From contig NC_092180.1 in the NCBI RefSeq assembly GCF_043641665.1, positions 9,851,891-9,915,890 of the forward strand: DNA of 64,000 nucleotides. The letters are read 5' to 3'. The translations under genes and the position numbers were made by a program. This DNA is from Enoplosus armatus (lineage: Eukaryota; Chordata; Actinopteri; Centrarchiformes; Enoplosidae). Below the pieces are notes generated by a model. That model was not told where the DNA came from. It ran no database searches and worked only from the letters and a program-made list of their open reading frames with translations. Of this stretch, positions 47,376-58,220 are shown in pieces (the first letter of the stretch is position 1; every line of letters starts with the position of its first letter).

Positions 47376-50095
47376 AGTATGTACTGCCCATATAAGGGAG
47401 GTCAAATAAACATTTTTATGGCAAAACAATGTACTGTATTTTCATTTCACCTTTGATGGAGACATGTACTGGGAACTGTTCTCGGGTACTTTTACCATTT
47501 TTATATATTTATATCTTTTTATATTCTCTGTTATGATTTATACTTTAATGCTCTTTAGTATTACAGTTAAAAATGCTACCACTTCTGTGTCTGCTTCCTA
47601 CACCCTTGCCCCACACTGTGCTAATCCAGCCTCCCCACCTCTCTTCAACATCCACATCAGTCTTTCCATGTAGGCACTCTGCGTAGTTAAATAGCACAAA
47701 TGTCAGACTGACTAAATGGCTAAAGGCCAGGGTTGAGAACTACTGTCAAGAGTTTTTAGCACATATCAAGTGAAATATCTTGACAATGTCCTTACTAACT
47801 GTAGTTCTTGAACATGAATTGAGAAAAAGCCCTAAAAAGCCCCCAAGAACATTACAGTATGCATAGATTTAAAATGTAATTATCTTACACCGCAATTACA
47901 ATGTCCTCATACTCAACAAGTACTGTAAAATATTCTGCTTGTAGATGGATGCATACTAAAAACCTGAAAAACATTACAGTATAACATTTTTCTCTACTCA
48001 AAATACCCCATTAGTGCCACAGTAATGGGCTACAGGGCATTAGTAGGCTACAACATGGGAATATCTCTGCCGCTCCTTCTACAGCAACACTTACATGGTG
48101 CATTTGTACACACCCACAAACATCTGTAATTCACATGTTGCTCACCTGCCTCATTGCATGTAAATCATTATTTCCGGTACACATAATAGTCATCTTTGTC
48201 ATTTTTATAGTAAAAAGTAGAGCTTTTTTTTCTGGATGCTGTATTTATCCTTTTGCAGTCACAGAATTACAAAAATATCATGTAGCACATCACGTAGCCT
48301 CCAAGTTGGAATCAATGGAAGGGTTTCCCAGTGACGTGATTGGCAGGTGGCAGGGAACAGAAAACAGTAACGCAGAGAGCTAATGGTGAGAACAAGAGAC
48401 GTTGCGTGCAGTTAACTGTGTAAATCGCAAAAGTGATGAGTTAAAACATTCAACATCACAAGAGCATAGAGTAAATAATTATATGCATCCAGTGATTTAT
48501 AACCTTTATAAGGATCTCTTTTGTATACACATTAAGCCTCTCTATCTGTATAGCCACACTGGGACAATTGTACTCGATCACAAAACTAAGCCAGGTTGAC
48601 TCAGCTGCTGCCCACTAGCCTATGGCTGTATTGTTTTCAAATTAAGTACTAGAACAGGGTGTTGCACTCTAATTATCTTAATTAACACACTAGGTATTAT
48701 TTTTATTTTTTTCGGATCTAGTTATATTTAAGGTATCCATTGGCCCACCACAATATATGTGAGAGAGAGCACTTGTTTTCCAAGTTAGGACATATACAAA
48801 CCAACAATCAAGGTCAATCAGGTGCCTCAGGTCCTTGTCTTGTGGCAATTAAAACAGATCTAGTTAGATTACTGGATTTTAATAACAGGAAGAGGGGAGG
48901 GACAAGTTAGGTGACATGGTTGGCTTGTAAGAAACCATACTGAACCACCATTACCTAGCCTGGTTGGCTCTTTGTCAGTACCTTGAGAAATAATAAATTC
49001 CTCATTCCCAATATGATCATTGAGGGAATACACATTTGAGAAAGCTGCTCAGCACAGAATCAACGGAAATAGCTACGAGAATGAACAGTTGTGCATAGCA
49101 TGCATAATGTCAAGCACACAGTCCATCTCATCCATGTTTTTTGGCTTTCTCCAATATAACGTGCTCTACAAATTTACAGTATTGACAAGATATTCTGCGA
49201 TTTGCTTTTCATTTTTTGTATCTGACACCCAAGATGTTTGGGTAAAAGTTCCCCATGGGACGCCTCCCTTGTTAAATTTACAGGGGGTTGCATCAGATAA
49301 AATATGAGGGGTTGATGGGAATACATTTATATGTGTGTTGTCATTTCTTTGCTCTTCATAAGGTATATTAAAAAGGAATATGTGCAACTCCTTTGTATTG
49401 TGTTATTGTGCTTTTGTGTGTCTTGCCATCTACGTGTGTAACTGTGTGGTGGAAGCTTTAGATTACGAAACCTAATCGGACACCAATGTCTTCAGGCATT
49501 GTGAGTTAAGTAGAATTTCATCTATGACTCATGTTCAGCACAATTGTCTTTGACTTAAAAATTGCAAATAGTATTGATGGGACAAATCCCCTGATGTGAA
49601 AGTCATTTAGGGCCACAATGCAAGTTAAAATGCTGCTGTGTGCATTTATTGCATGAGTCACCCTTCATTGTTGCCTGTGAGTGCGGGCAAATTATCCAGA
49701 AGGAGTAACTATATAACCAATGACTACCCAGGAACAATGATGGGTTGGTCATGTGGCCAACACACTAATAAGAAGAAAGTGCACCCTTTGCTTTGGTCTC
49801 CCCATTGCCAATTATCCTGAATGATCATGGTGAGAGATTAGTTCTCAGTAGGTGAGCACTGACTATCCTGAATCTTTAGACTAAACTACAGGCACTGAGA
49901 TTACCTGTATCCGGTATCAATTGATAATTTGAGTCGAGTCGAGGTTCCAGTAAACAGGCTCAGTAGTAATGAACCATCTCAGCATGGTGCTGAGCGTATA
50001 TATGGGAAGCCCCGAAATGAGCGGTATCTTCAGGTATCACCAGCCTACAAATCAAGTCAATATATCTCCAATATAGAAGTTTGCCAGGAAGGCTT

Positions 50096-50272
50096 GAGAT
50101 TCCAATTCCAATTAAATTTTTATTTATATAGTGCCAAATCATAACAGAAGTTATATCAAGGCACCTTTCATATAGAGCAGGTCTAGACCGTATTCTTTAT
50201 AATATTATTTGCACAGACACAACAGTTTCCACCATGAACAAGCACTGGGCGACAGTGGCAAGGACAAAAGAC
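50096..50272 (+). repeat. teleost dispersed repeat, well preserved
   Basis: Blocks TTTTTATTTATATAGTGCCA, AATCATAACAGAAGTTATAT, CAAGGCACCTTTCATATAGA, GCAGGTCTAGACCGTATTCT, CAACAGTTTCCACCATGAAC, AAGCACTGGGCGACAGTGGC and AAGGACAAAAG are close to a very common fish repeat. It continues into an AT dinucleotide run. I am sure of the family resemblance, not of its class. Confidence 0.65.
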
Positions 50273-50288
50273 ATATATATATATATAC
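50272..50288. repeat. (AT)n tract
   Basis: About eight AT units directly after the repeat at 50096-50272. Confidence 0.9.
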
Positions 50289-51424
50289 TGTATCTTTACA
50301 TAATATTATCAAAATACATTGCACACAATGATGTTTGCTCTGAAGCAAGTGATGTTAGCACTAAAGGGCAAGTCATTAGGTTGTAAAAATGAATGTAATC
50401 CAAACTGTAACAATGTCACCAAAGTTTGTGTGTAACAGGTGGATCAGAAATTCTTGACTGTGAAGGAACCAAAGAATTCCACACACTGTTGATATTTTGG
50501 ACTCATTTTATTAATAACGTTTTAAACCTTCGTGTACTGTTGCCCCCAGTGTCCTCCTTGTGATCCTATACTGAGTTACACAACCAGCTAAACTCACATA
50601 GTGCTGAATAAGATATGCCACTCAAATAGCTATAAACAAGGGGATGGCTTTGGATTATCTCCACTATGTACAAGTGACCACCATTAGTCAAAACATAACT
50701 AGAACAGAAGGATCTTCCTGTTTTGAACTCCTCTGCTAGGCGTTTCATTAATTGCTGAATTAGGTTGCAATACCAGAAACAACCACTAGATTGAAAACAA
50801 ATTAAATGGATAGAACAGTTACAACACACTCAGACTTTCATCTGGTAAAATGTAGCACAAATATAAATCAGACCTCACAAAAAAAACAAAACCAAAAGAG
50901 GGAAACAGCACCTCGCAGAGCAACATCCATACAAATGTATTTCAGTTGTAAAACAGTTGTACTTTGTGTAGCAACTAAAATAGTTATTTAGCAAACAATT
51001 ATGACTACTGTTAGGTTGCAGGGTAGTTCTGCTGATTTTAATTTGAAATTTTATACAGGTATTTGAGGGATTTTCCAAATATTTGCTTTCAATATGGCTA
51101 CATTATTTTGATTTTGAATAATCTAGATAATTAAGCTTGAGGTCTGGATCAACAATAAGCAATAATGAAGACAACTACAAGAAAACCTCACTACAACAAA
51201 CTTTTCTTGTTGTATTTCACTGTTGTTCAAAATATCTCATCTCTAGAAACCTAGAAAGCTAGAGATAAGGGAAAGACTGTGGAGTTGGTCATCTGTTATG
51301 TTCACCAATAAATAAAGTGACGCAAGTATTTGCAATGTGTATTTTAGTATGCCTCTTGATCTGGAGCAGAAATAAATTGCTCAGATTGATGCACTGTGAT
51401 CAATAGACATTTCACTCAAAACCA

Positions 51425-51590
51425 CACATGGTGGATGAGGGAATCACCAAAGTCATTAGGGTGCATCATCTGGGGATCATGAACGTATGTATAAAATGTC
51501 TATCCTTCCAATAGCTGCTGAAATGTTTCAGGCTGGATCAAACTGGTGGACCGGCCAATGCTGCAAGCATGGCTCTAAGGATGGCGATGT
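51425..51590 (-). repeat. dispersed teleost repeat, family A copy 3 (inverted)
   Basis: Plus-strand GAATCACCAAAGTCATTAGG then GTGCATCATCTGGGGATCAT, and CAATAGCTGCTGAAATGTTT then CAGGCTGGATC, are the reverse complement of the family A order seen at 1455 and 26770. One unit only. Confidence 0.6.
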
Positions 51591-51899
51591 CAATAAAACT
51601 GTTTAAATATGCCTGCCTAAGTACAATACAGTAAATATATATAATTTGTCCATGCTGGGTGAAAAAGAGGACACAAGGCAACCTCTTTATGCACAAAGGA
51701 GATCGGAGATATTGCAGCAAAAAAACACTGCATTTTATGTTGACCTTAAGCTAAACAAAGTGCATTATTATGCATGCTGTAAATAGTAGTTTGTAATAGT
51801 TTGGTCAGCCATATAAATTGTAAATTCCTAGTTACACAAGAGCACTAGTTTGTATTAACTTTGTTTTTAAATGATTATTATAACAAGGGATTGCCTTTG

Positions 51900-52190
51900 C
51901 TCTTGTGCTACCCTGTATGACTTGCATTTGGCTGACAGCGATCAGCTTGATGCATGCTTGACCCTCCCAACATTTTTAATCAGAGGACATAAGTTAAACT
52001 GACGACATAGGCAGAGATAAATGTCTCGGTTAGAAATTACCATTCCAAGGTCATAGCAGAGGGACATTTCAATTAGGGTCCTTTCTGAGACCAAATTTAA
52101 GTGGAAGAGGGAAAAGTACTTAACAGAAAAATGACTGTTTAATGAAACTGTCATCCTTGATTGAAATTTAAAATGGAGGACAGCAACCTG
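51900..52190. other. candidate conserved non-coding tract
   Basis: Non-repetitive block including GGCTGACAGCGATCAGCTTG, a GCAGAGATAAATG GATA-like site and TTACCATTCCAAGGTCATAG (an AAGGTCA nuclear-receptor-like site). It has no spliced open frame. Function is inferred. Confidence 0.3.
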
Positions 52191-54140
52191 AAATCCTATT
52201 GTAGGGGGTGAATTTAAATGTTTTCATGATAATGTGATACACATATGATGACCAAGAAAGCTACTGACAGACTGTAAATGAAAATTGTATGTGCTGTGTT
52301 CATGATGTTAAAGTGTGATTGATATCATTTGTCTTAAATTGTTTTCAAAAAGTGTTTACCCACCTGTATGGGTATGTGTAAAATCAGCTGTGGATTCAAA
52401 AGCCGTTGTGTTTTATTTTGTTAAAATGGCGTAATACAACTTTCAGTGGTCATTTTCTGGCATGATTTGATGAATGCCAGTGGCCTTCTATTTGAAAAAA
52501 TGCTGATTTTTTTTCCCCTCTTTGTTGTATGTTGTGTATGAATGTGGCAGTGTAGTTTATTATTCTCCCTGTCAATTCTGCAACCAAAACCAAAGTCTTT
52601 GATTTGTTGACATTATCACTGGATTGTCTGTATTGTTACAGCTGTGCAGGAGTGCTTTGATATGACCTAGATGCAACCAATCAGTATCAAAAAGGAGAAG
52701 ACCAATCACAATCGCACAGTCGCCTTGGTGAATATATTTCTAGGGATGAATCTGTCGCACTGACAAACAAGGATAGCAACTCCCCTGGTTTTTCCTGCCC
52801 ATTAGTCCAACATTTCCCAGTTCTGATGGACAGTGTTGGGGGCTGTCTTGAGGTGGAATTTCACCAACTGACAGCTGCTTACATTTTCACTGGACACAGT
52901 TTTAATGTGAAATACAATAATCTACAAAGATGGATGCAGACTGCAATGTGTCTGTCCACGGTATAGCCACTGTAAACTTGCTGTAATAAAAAGTGTAACT
53001 GTGATATTCCCAAAAATACCCTACCACTTTCAATGACTGATAGTAAAATAAAGTTACAATATTGCAATTTTTCCCTAAATTCATTGCATTTTCACGACCA
53101 AAATCTCTAAAAGCTAAAAAGCATTTATTACAATGGCCCTTTTTATCCCAAGCACAAATACAAGTAAGAAAGGATTATTGAAAATACACTTTCTCATTTA
53201 CAGTTGTAGCCCAAGAAATTAGACCTGTGGTCATATTTACACCTCAGTTGGTGCTAATAGAAGAGAAAGGTGTCACAGAAAGGTAAACTCTTCATTCCTT
53301 TGTTCGCACATGCTCTAGTGTGATTTTAATGTTTTTCTAATGAAGTTTTTATAGGCTGATGGTTTTCAGTGTTTATTGCAGACATGTTAGGGACAGGAAT
53401 GGCTAAACCTGAAGAGCAACATTGTGTGGTTAGAATAAATACTGTAGATCAGACTCTGTATTAAATGTGTCAATTGAAAGGTGGCTTTCATGGAAATGGT
53501 CATAGTGCTCAATGCTAATGGTGAATTTCTAATCCACACACCATTTACATATCAAGATTCTGGTTTTCGTTCTAGCACTGTGAATAAATGCCAAAGGAAA
53601 ATGACATGTAATCTTTTTTATCCATATGCCACTAGCAGCCCATGCCACTTATGTAAAGTGTTTGTGCATGCCAGGGGATGTGGGATGCAGTCGATCTCCA
53701 TTTATTTGTAGTGTGCAGTCTGAAGCATGGCTGGTTGCACATTGCTTTACCAGCTGCACAGCTACAAGCAAATGATTTAAAGACTGCATGCTCTGCAGCT
53801 GCTACTTGCAGGATTATCTGTAAAAAGGTAGTGAGGACATTAGTGCAGTGATAGTATCTGTGACTCTGGTATAAGGTTGTTAGATGTAGTTTCCACATGA
53901 GAGCACAGAGTCTATGTTGTGGAGTTAGGGAGTGAAAATAAATCCGAAGCTCTTGGTCTTAGTATTTTATCTGGCTGAATGCATTGCGTGTGTTATTTAA
54001 ACAGGATACAGCAAACCATCTCCACCATATGCACATTGAAAATAACCTCTGAGCTTCACTTGACATGCACTATACACAGAGGAAAACTCCTACAACAGCT
54101 GTGTTTCTGTTGTGTGCAACTGACTTTGCTTTAGAGGAAA

Positions 54141-54184
54141 AATATAAAATAAAAATAAATATAAATAAATAAATAAATAAATAA
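54141..54184. repeat. (AAAT)n-type microsatellite
   Basis: AAATAAAAATAAATATAAAT then a clean AAAT run to 54184. Confidence 0.9.
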
Positions 54185-54454
54185 TTAGGTTTTGACTTGA
54201 TTTCATAGTTAAAATATATACGTAAGCAAAAACATTTACAATAATGCAGCCATTTCAGACATGTCCAGTTGTGTGGGTTGAAAGGATCTTAATAATCTAT
54301 ACCAATAGCCAAACTGTGTACAAAATAACATGTGAAAAGAAAAATGATCTGTGCACAGATTTGCTTACCTTAACTTTGGTGCCATGTAGAAATGTACAGG
54401 AGGGCAAAATTATTGTTTGTTTCCTCTAAACCAGTAATAGTTGCTACTGCAGAG

Positions 54455-54604
54455 ACAAGGACATGAACCCTCGCTGGCTTCCCACCCACGAACACAGCCA
54501 ATTGTGTTTGTTGGAGCACATGACCAAGCCAGAGATGCCATGATCAGTGATGGAACCTGAGTCCCTGGAGTGGTGGCTGACAACTTTACACCTGAACCTC
54601 CCAT
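54455..54604 (-). repeat. tRNA-like dispersed teleost repeat, inverted
   Basis: ACATGAACCCTCGCTGGCTT, CCCACCCACGAACACAGCCA and ATTGTGTTTGTTGGAGCACA, then GACCAAGCC, are blocks of a well known teleost repeat. Near its right end TGATGGAACCTGAGTCCC sits where the intact repeat carries an inverted B-box-like GGATTCGAACC. Decayed. Confidence 0.5.
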
Positions 54605-55019
54605 GTAGCATTTAACAGGAATGTGAATTTACTGTGTACTAACAAAGACTGCACAGACTGTTGAACAGAACAAATTAACAGAAAATTGGCCCCAGAAACT
54701 AATTTTTACAAAGAGCCTGACTATAGATGCACATTAAATGTGAAAAAGTACATTTTCTATTTCACATAGTCACAAAAGACAAACTATTTCTCCTTATTAA
54801 CTATCAAGAACTCCAAGAGCTTTTGCTATTGTATTTACTTTTTTTCATTGCATGAAAAATATTCCCTCAAATCCACATGATGTACTCTTGTAAGTTATTG
54901 AATGCAGACTTCTCTGACGGGTTAGACACTTCAAAGTGCCAAGTGTCCATATTGCAACAGTTAACACAACAATAGCTGGAAGTATATTTAATGGCAAGTG
55001 TGCTGAGTTCTCAGGTTTA

Positions 55020-55205
55020 CTGTGAGAGCCTACATTAGAGTCAGTGTGATTAACAATGTAAGAGCTTATACCAGATCCAGAGTGAGAATCAGGATGAGGG
55101 TCTGGGCAAGAGATGTGATGAACATTCGGTTGAGAGCCTGGGTGTGGGAATCAGTATGAGAGTCGGAGTGGCAACCCACATTAGAGCCAGGGCGAGAGCC
55201 TGTGA
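55020..55205. repeat. degenerate short tandem array, GAGAGCC/GAGAGTC-based
   Basis: The motif GAGAGCC, GAGAGTC or AGAGCCAGG recurs at irregular 15 to 30 base spacing (GTGAGAGCCTAC near 55022, GTTGAGAGCCTGG near 55131, ATGAGAGTCGG near 55157, ATTAGAGCCAGGGCGAGAGC near 55179). On the minus strand it encodes a short SDSHTDSHT-like run within an 88-codon frame. It looks like an old minisatellite. Confidence 0.45.
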
Positions 55206-55834
55206 TGGGCTCTACATACCTCACACTGCTGTGTGGCCCAGATAAATAGTCTGACAGGTCCATCAAGAGTGATGTAATGCTTTCCATGTCCCTCAACAAT
55301 GTGTCCAAGAACCAATGATCGAGAGCTCTCACTGGCTAGCGAAATGATACGTGTAGGTGCTGCATCCGCATTCACTGGAATACAAACAAAATTACATTTT
55401 GAATATAGGTCTTTTCATGAATTTCAGTACAGTACGTATTATCAAAACAAAATAATTCCATCACTCAACATTGTGGCTCCTTATAAAAAAGTTTAACCAA
55501 ATTATGTTCCAGGCTGTTCAGGATGTAAATGTGCAAAATACTTTAAACAAAGCCTAATCCATTATTGTATTTGTGAAAAGGGCTGAGGCTGCAATGTCAA
55601 GTGGAATAGTAAAAAGTTTAATATGGAAAACATTCTTGCTGTGCCTGTCAAAGGTTATGATTACAGTTGCTAACCTTATACACAATAGCATAAGTTATCA
55701 TTTAGCTAATGCTGTTTGGAAAAACATGCTCTTAAAAAAATTCTGTGGCAAACACATTGCAGTGCAAATGTCTATTTAGTCTTGTTTGTATTCAGTTGTG
55801 ATGTATGATTGAGTCTGCAACAATAAGTTGGCAA

Positions 55835-55872
55835 ACTAGCTAGCACGCTTGTTAGCTTGCTAGCTAGCTAGT
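55835..55872. repeat. 10-bp inverted repeat, GCTAGC-rich
   Basis: ACTAGCTAGC (55835-55844) and GCTAGCTAGT (55863-55872) are exact reverse complements with an 18-base spacer. GCTAGC recurs again at 55875-55880. Confidence 0.85.
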
Positions 55873-57329
55873 GCGCTAGCATTTGGTTCTGTCTGTCACA
55901 AGGACTCGCAACACGGCAGAATGCTTTCTTTCAAACACTGTTCTCTAATTAATTTAACAAGAGTACAATGTCTCTGTTACAAGTTGGCTCAGAGGCCTCA
56001 GTACCTGGGCTTGAAATGTTGTATCCTTGTTAAATTAATTCAAGAAAAATGTTCTACAGTGTTGCAAGTCCTTATGAAACAGATAGCAACTAATTTTTGG
56101 ACTAAGCACCTGGACAAAAAAGATGTGCGTGTGTGTTTGGTACTGCCCATAATAGGCCTTTTTCCACAGCAAACATTTTGACTTGTCATTGCAGAAAAAG
56201 TGCAGGTGTTACTAATAAGATTAACGATGGCTCTGTTCTATTCAAGTGTCCCAGTAAGCCATAAAAGTATGACAGTGATCCAACATGAACAATACCAGGA
56301 CCCTGAAACTGACGCAACTAAATGGAATTCAGCCATCACTAATTTTATTATTTACACCTGTGCTTTTCCTACAGTGACATGTCAAAATGTCTTATAGTAT
56401 GTGAAAAGTACTATCGCACTAACCTGCAAAGGAATTTTGGTCTGCTCCTTTTTTGGAATTTCCTTAAAACAACCACACCACGTCAAACAGACGTCCTTCA
56501 GATGCAAAAACACTGCAGCGCCAGCTTTGAACATTGCTTGTTTATATATTCTTGATCAATCAAATTCTTAACAGTGAATAATTGATCACTGATTAATCAC
56601 CAACATCCTTAGTTTAACTGTGTAGTGTAACTAAAATTAATGTAGCGTTTATTTGATTAAAATGATGTCTTGGTAATCAGCCTAAAACTTGCTCATAATA
56701 GCTGCTCCGTACACATTCTCTTCCTTAGATTTGTCATGGTAAGCCAAAGGGCTATTCCATTTGCTCCTGACATCTTTTAAAAATGAGATGTATTTTTTTT
56801 GTCCCCAAGACAATGGTAATTGCAAAAAATTCCATTTGTATACCCAGGGCTTGCTCCAAAGCTGCCACACTAGCGCTTCAGAAAACAAATATCCACTAGA
56901 GTCACACTAACCAGCCACCAGTCTCTGATGAGAGGTGGATAGGTCTCTTTCATCTGTTCCACAGTGTAAAAATTTGTCCATGGAGTGGTTATTAATTTCT
57001 ATTCTGCATCCAGTGTCCTTGTTTGTTTGAGAAAGACAAAGACCGCCTGCGAACATGGTGTCTCCAGCTTTGCTCGTCCTTCTGTTGGGCTCCCCCTATT
57101 TCATTCTGCCCTCTTCAATATCACCCACCCCTCACTCTCCAGGCCCCCATCCAATCCTCATTCCTGAGATGTTGTGGTGTCTGTGACACCATCAGCCATG
57201 TGCGAAGGGTCATTAGCGCAGCCATCATTAAATAAATGAAATCAATCCCAAAAACAGCTGGCTCCTGGGAAGGGAGGGGGATTTGGGAATATACCAGGAG
57301 GTTCAGGCAGAAAATATTGATGGGGATAC

Positions 57330-57400
57330 TGTAGTGATGTGAGCGTGTGTGTGTTCACGTATATATGTGTGCGTATGTGCATGCATGTGTGGCTAGTTGA
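57330..57400. repeat. alternating purine-pyrimidine tract
   Basis: GAGCGTGTGTGTGTTCACGT then ATATATGTGTGCGTATGTGC and ATGCATGTGTGG keep alternating purine-pyrimidine order with few breaks, a Z-DNA-prone pattern. Confidence 0.6.
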
Positions 57401-57660
57401 TGGTGGAAGGCCTCATATCATGAGCTTTAGATTGTTCTCGATCTTCGCCACAGTAATTATGATGTAAGTGGAACAACAGCGTGAGGTGTGTGTGTGGTAA
57501 TTAACCCCAGGCAGCTGAGAAATGAGTCTAATGAGGAGAGTGGGACGTTGAATCTGTTCAATCAATCCTTTCTCGCTTTCTCTCTCCTCTGGAGCATTTA
57601 AATGTACCAGTGACCTTGTAATGGTTAACTGCGACACACATTTGAACCCATTTAGCACAT
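57400..57660. other. candidate conserved non-coding tract
   Basis: Non-repetitive block with TAATTAACCCC (57498), AGTCTAATGAGGAG and GCATTTAAATGTACC. It is dense in homeodomain-like cores and has no spliced frame. It lies directly beside the alternating tract. Confidence 0.35.
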
Positions 57661-57779
57661 CACCGTCTCTTCATTTATTTTTCTTCCCAGTTTTTGTTAT
57701 ATTGAAGGGGACTCAAGGAGTCTGGTTTGACTTTGTGTTGAGAGAGTTTATCTTTTTTTAAATCCTACAGTGTATGAAA

Positions 57780-58220
57780 AATTCATCAATGTGGCCAATC
57801 ACTGGGGCTCGTAATATGTCAAATTAGTACAACAAACTAATGAAGCCTTGAAAATGTTGTTATATGATTAACATGAAAATGGAATATTAATTTAAGAACT
57901 AAATTTCAAAGAGACGAGGGTAATAGAGTGAATCGTACATTAGGGGCCATTGAATGAATGTCATTACACCAGTAGTATTACCATCTCAACTAAACAGCAA
58001 TAAAAATTTGGTCAGTTTTATTGCCCTGAATCAGTGACAATCTTCAATATAATTAACAAAAAGTTATATTAATTAAACTGCCATTTTATGCAATTAAACT
58101 GGCCTGTGGAATTGGAAATTACAGAACACAAGAGGGCAATATATTGTAAGTTTGCTGACAGGATGTCATTTTAATGTTTGTGTAGAAAATACATTTTAAG
58201 GGTGGTGTTAATTGTATGAA
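57780..58220. other. candidate conserved non-coding tract
   Basis: AT-rich but non-repetitive, with TTAATTAA (58069-58076), GGCCATTGAATGAATGTCAT, CAATAAAAATTTGG and several other TAAT cores. The composition and motif density resemble developmental enhancers of teleosts. This is the tract I would test first for conservation. Confidence 0.4.

Larger units (their letters stand above)
46792..50095. other. non-coding stretch with LINE-like tails
   Basis: Apart from the repeats at 47069-47375, no gene is supported. Frames at 48135-48383 and 49020-49307 lack splice or domain support. Confidence 0.45.
50289..54454. other. non-coding stretch
   Basis: Contains dispersed repeat copy 3 (51425-51590), a candidate conserved tract (51900-52190) and an AAAT tract (54141-54184). 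No gene is supported. Confidence 0.45.

Noticed and set aside
52330..52470. Tc1/mariner end
   Set aside because: Some words (TTTTGTTAAAATGGCGTAAT) recall Tc1-like ends, but no inverted partner or TA duplication is present.
54370..54426. Possible 57-base minus-strand exon before an AAG|GTAAGC donor
   Set aside because: The acceptor (TGGTTTAG) lacks a pyrimidine tract and the 19-residue peptide is not recognisable.
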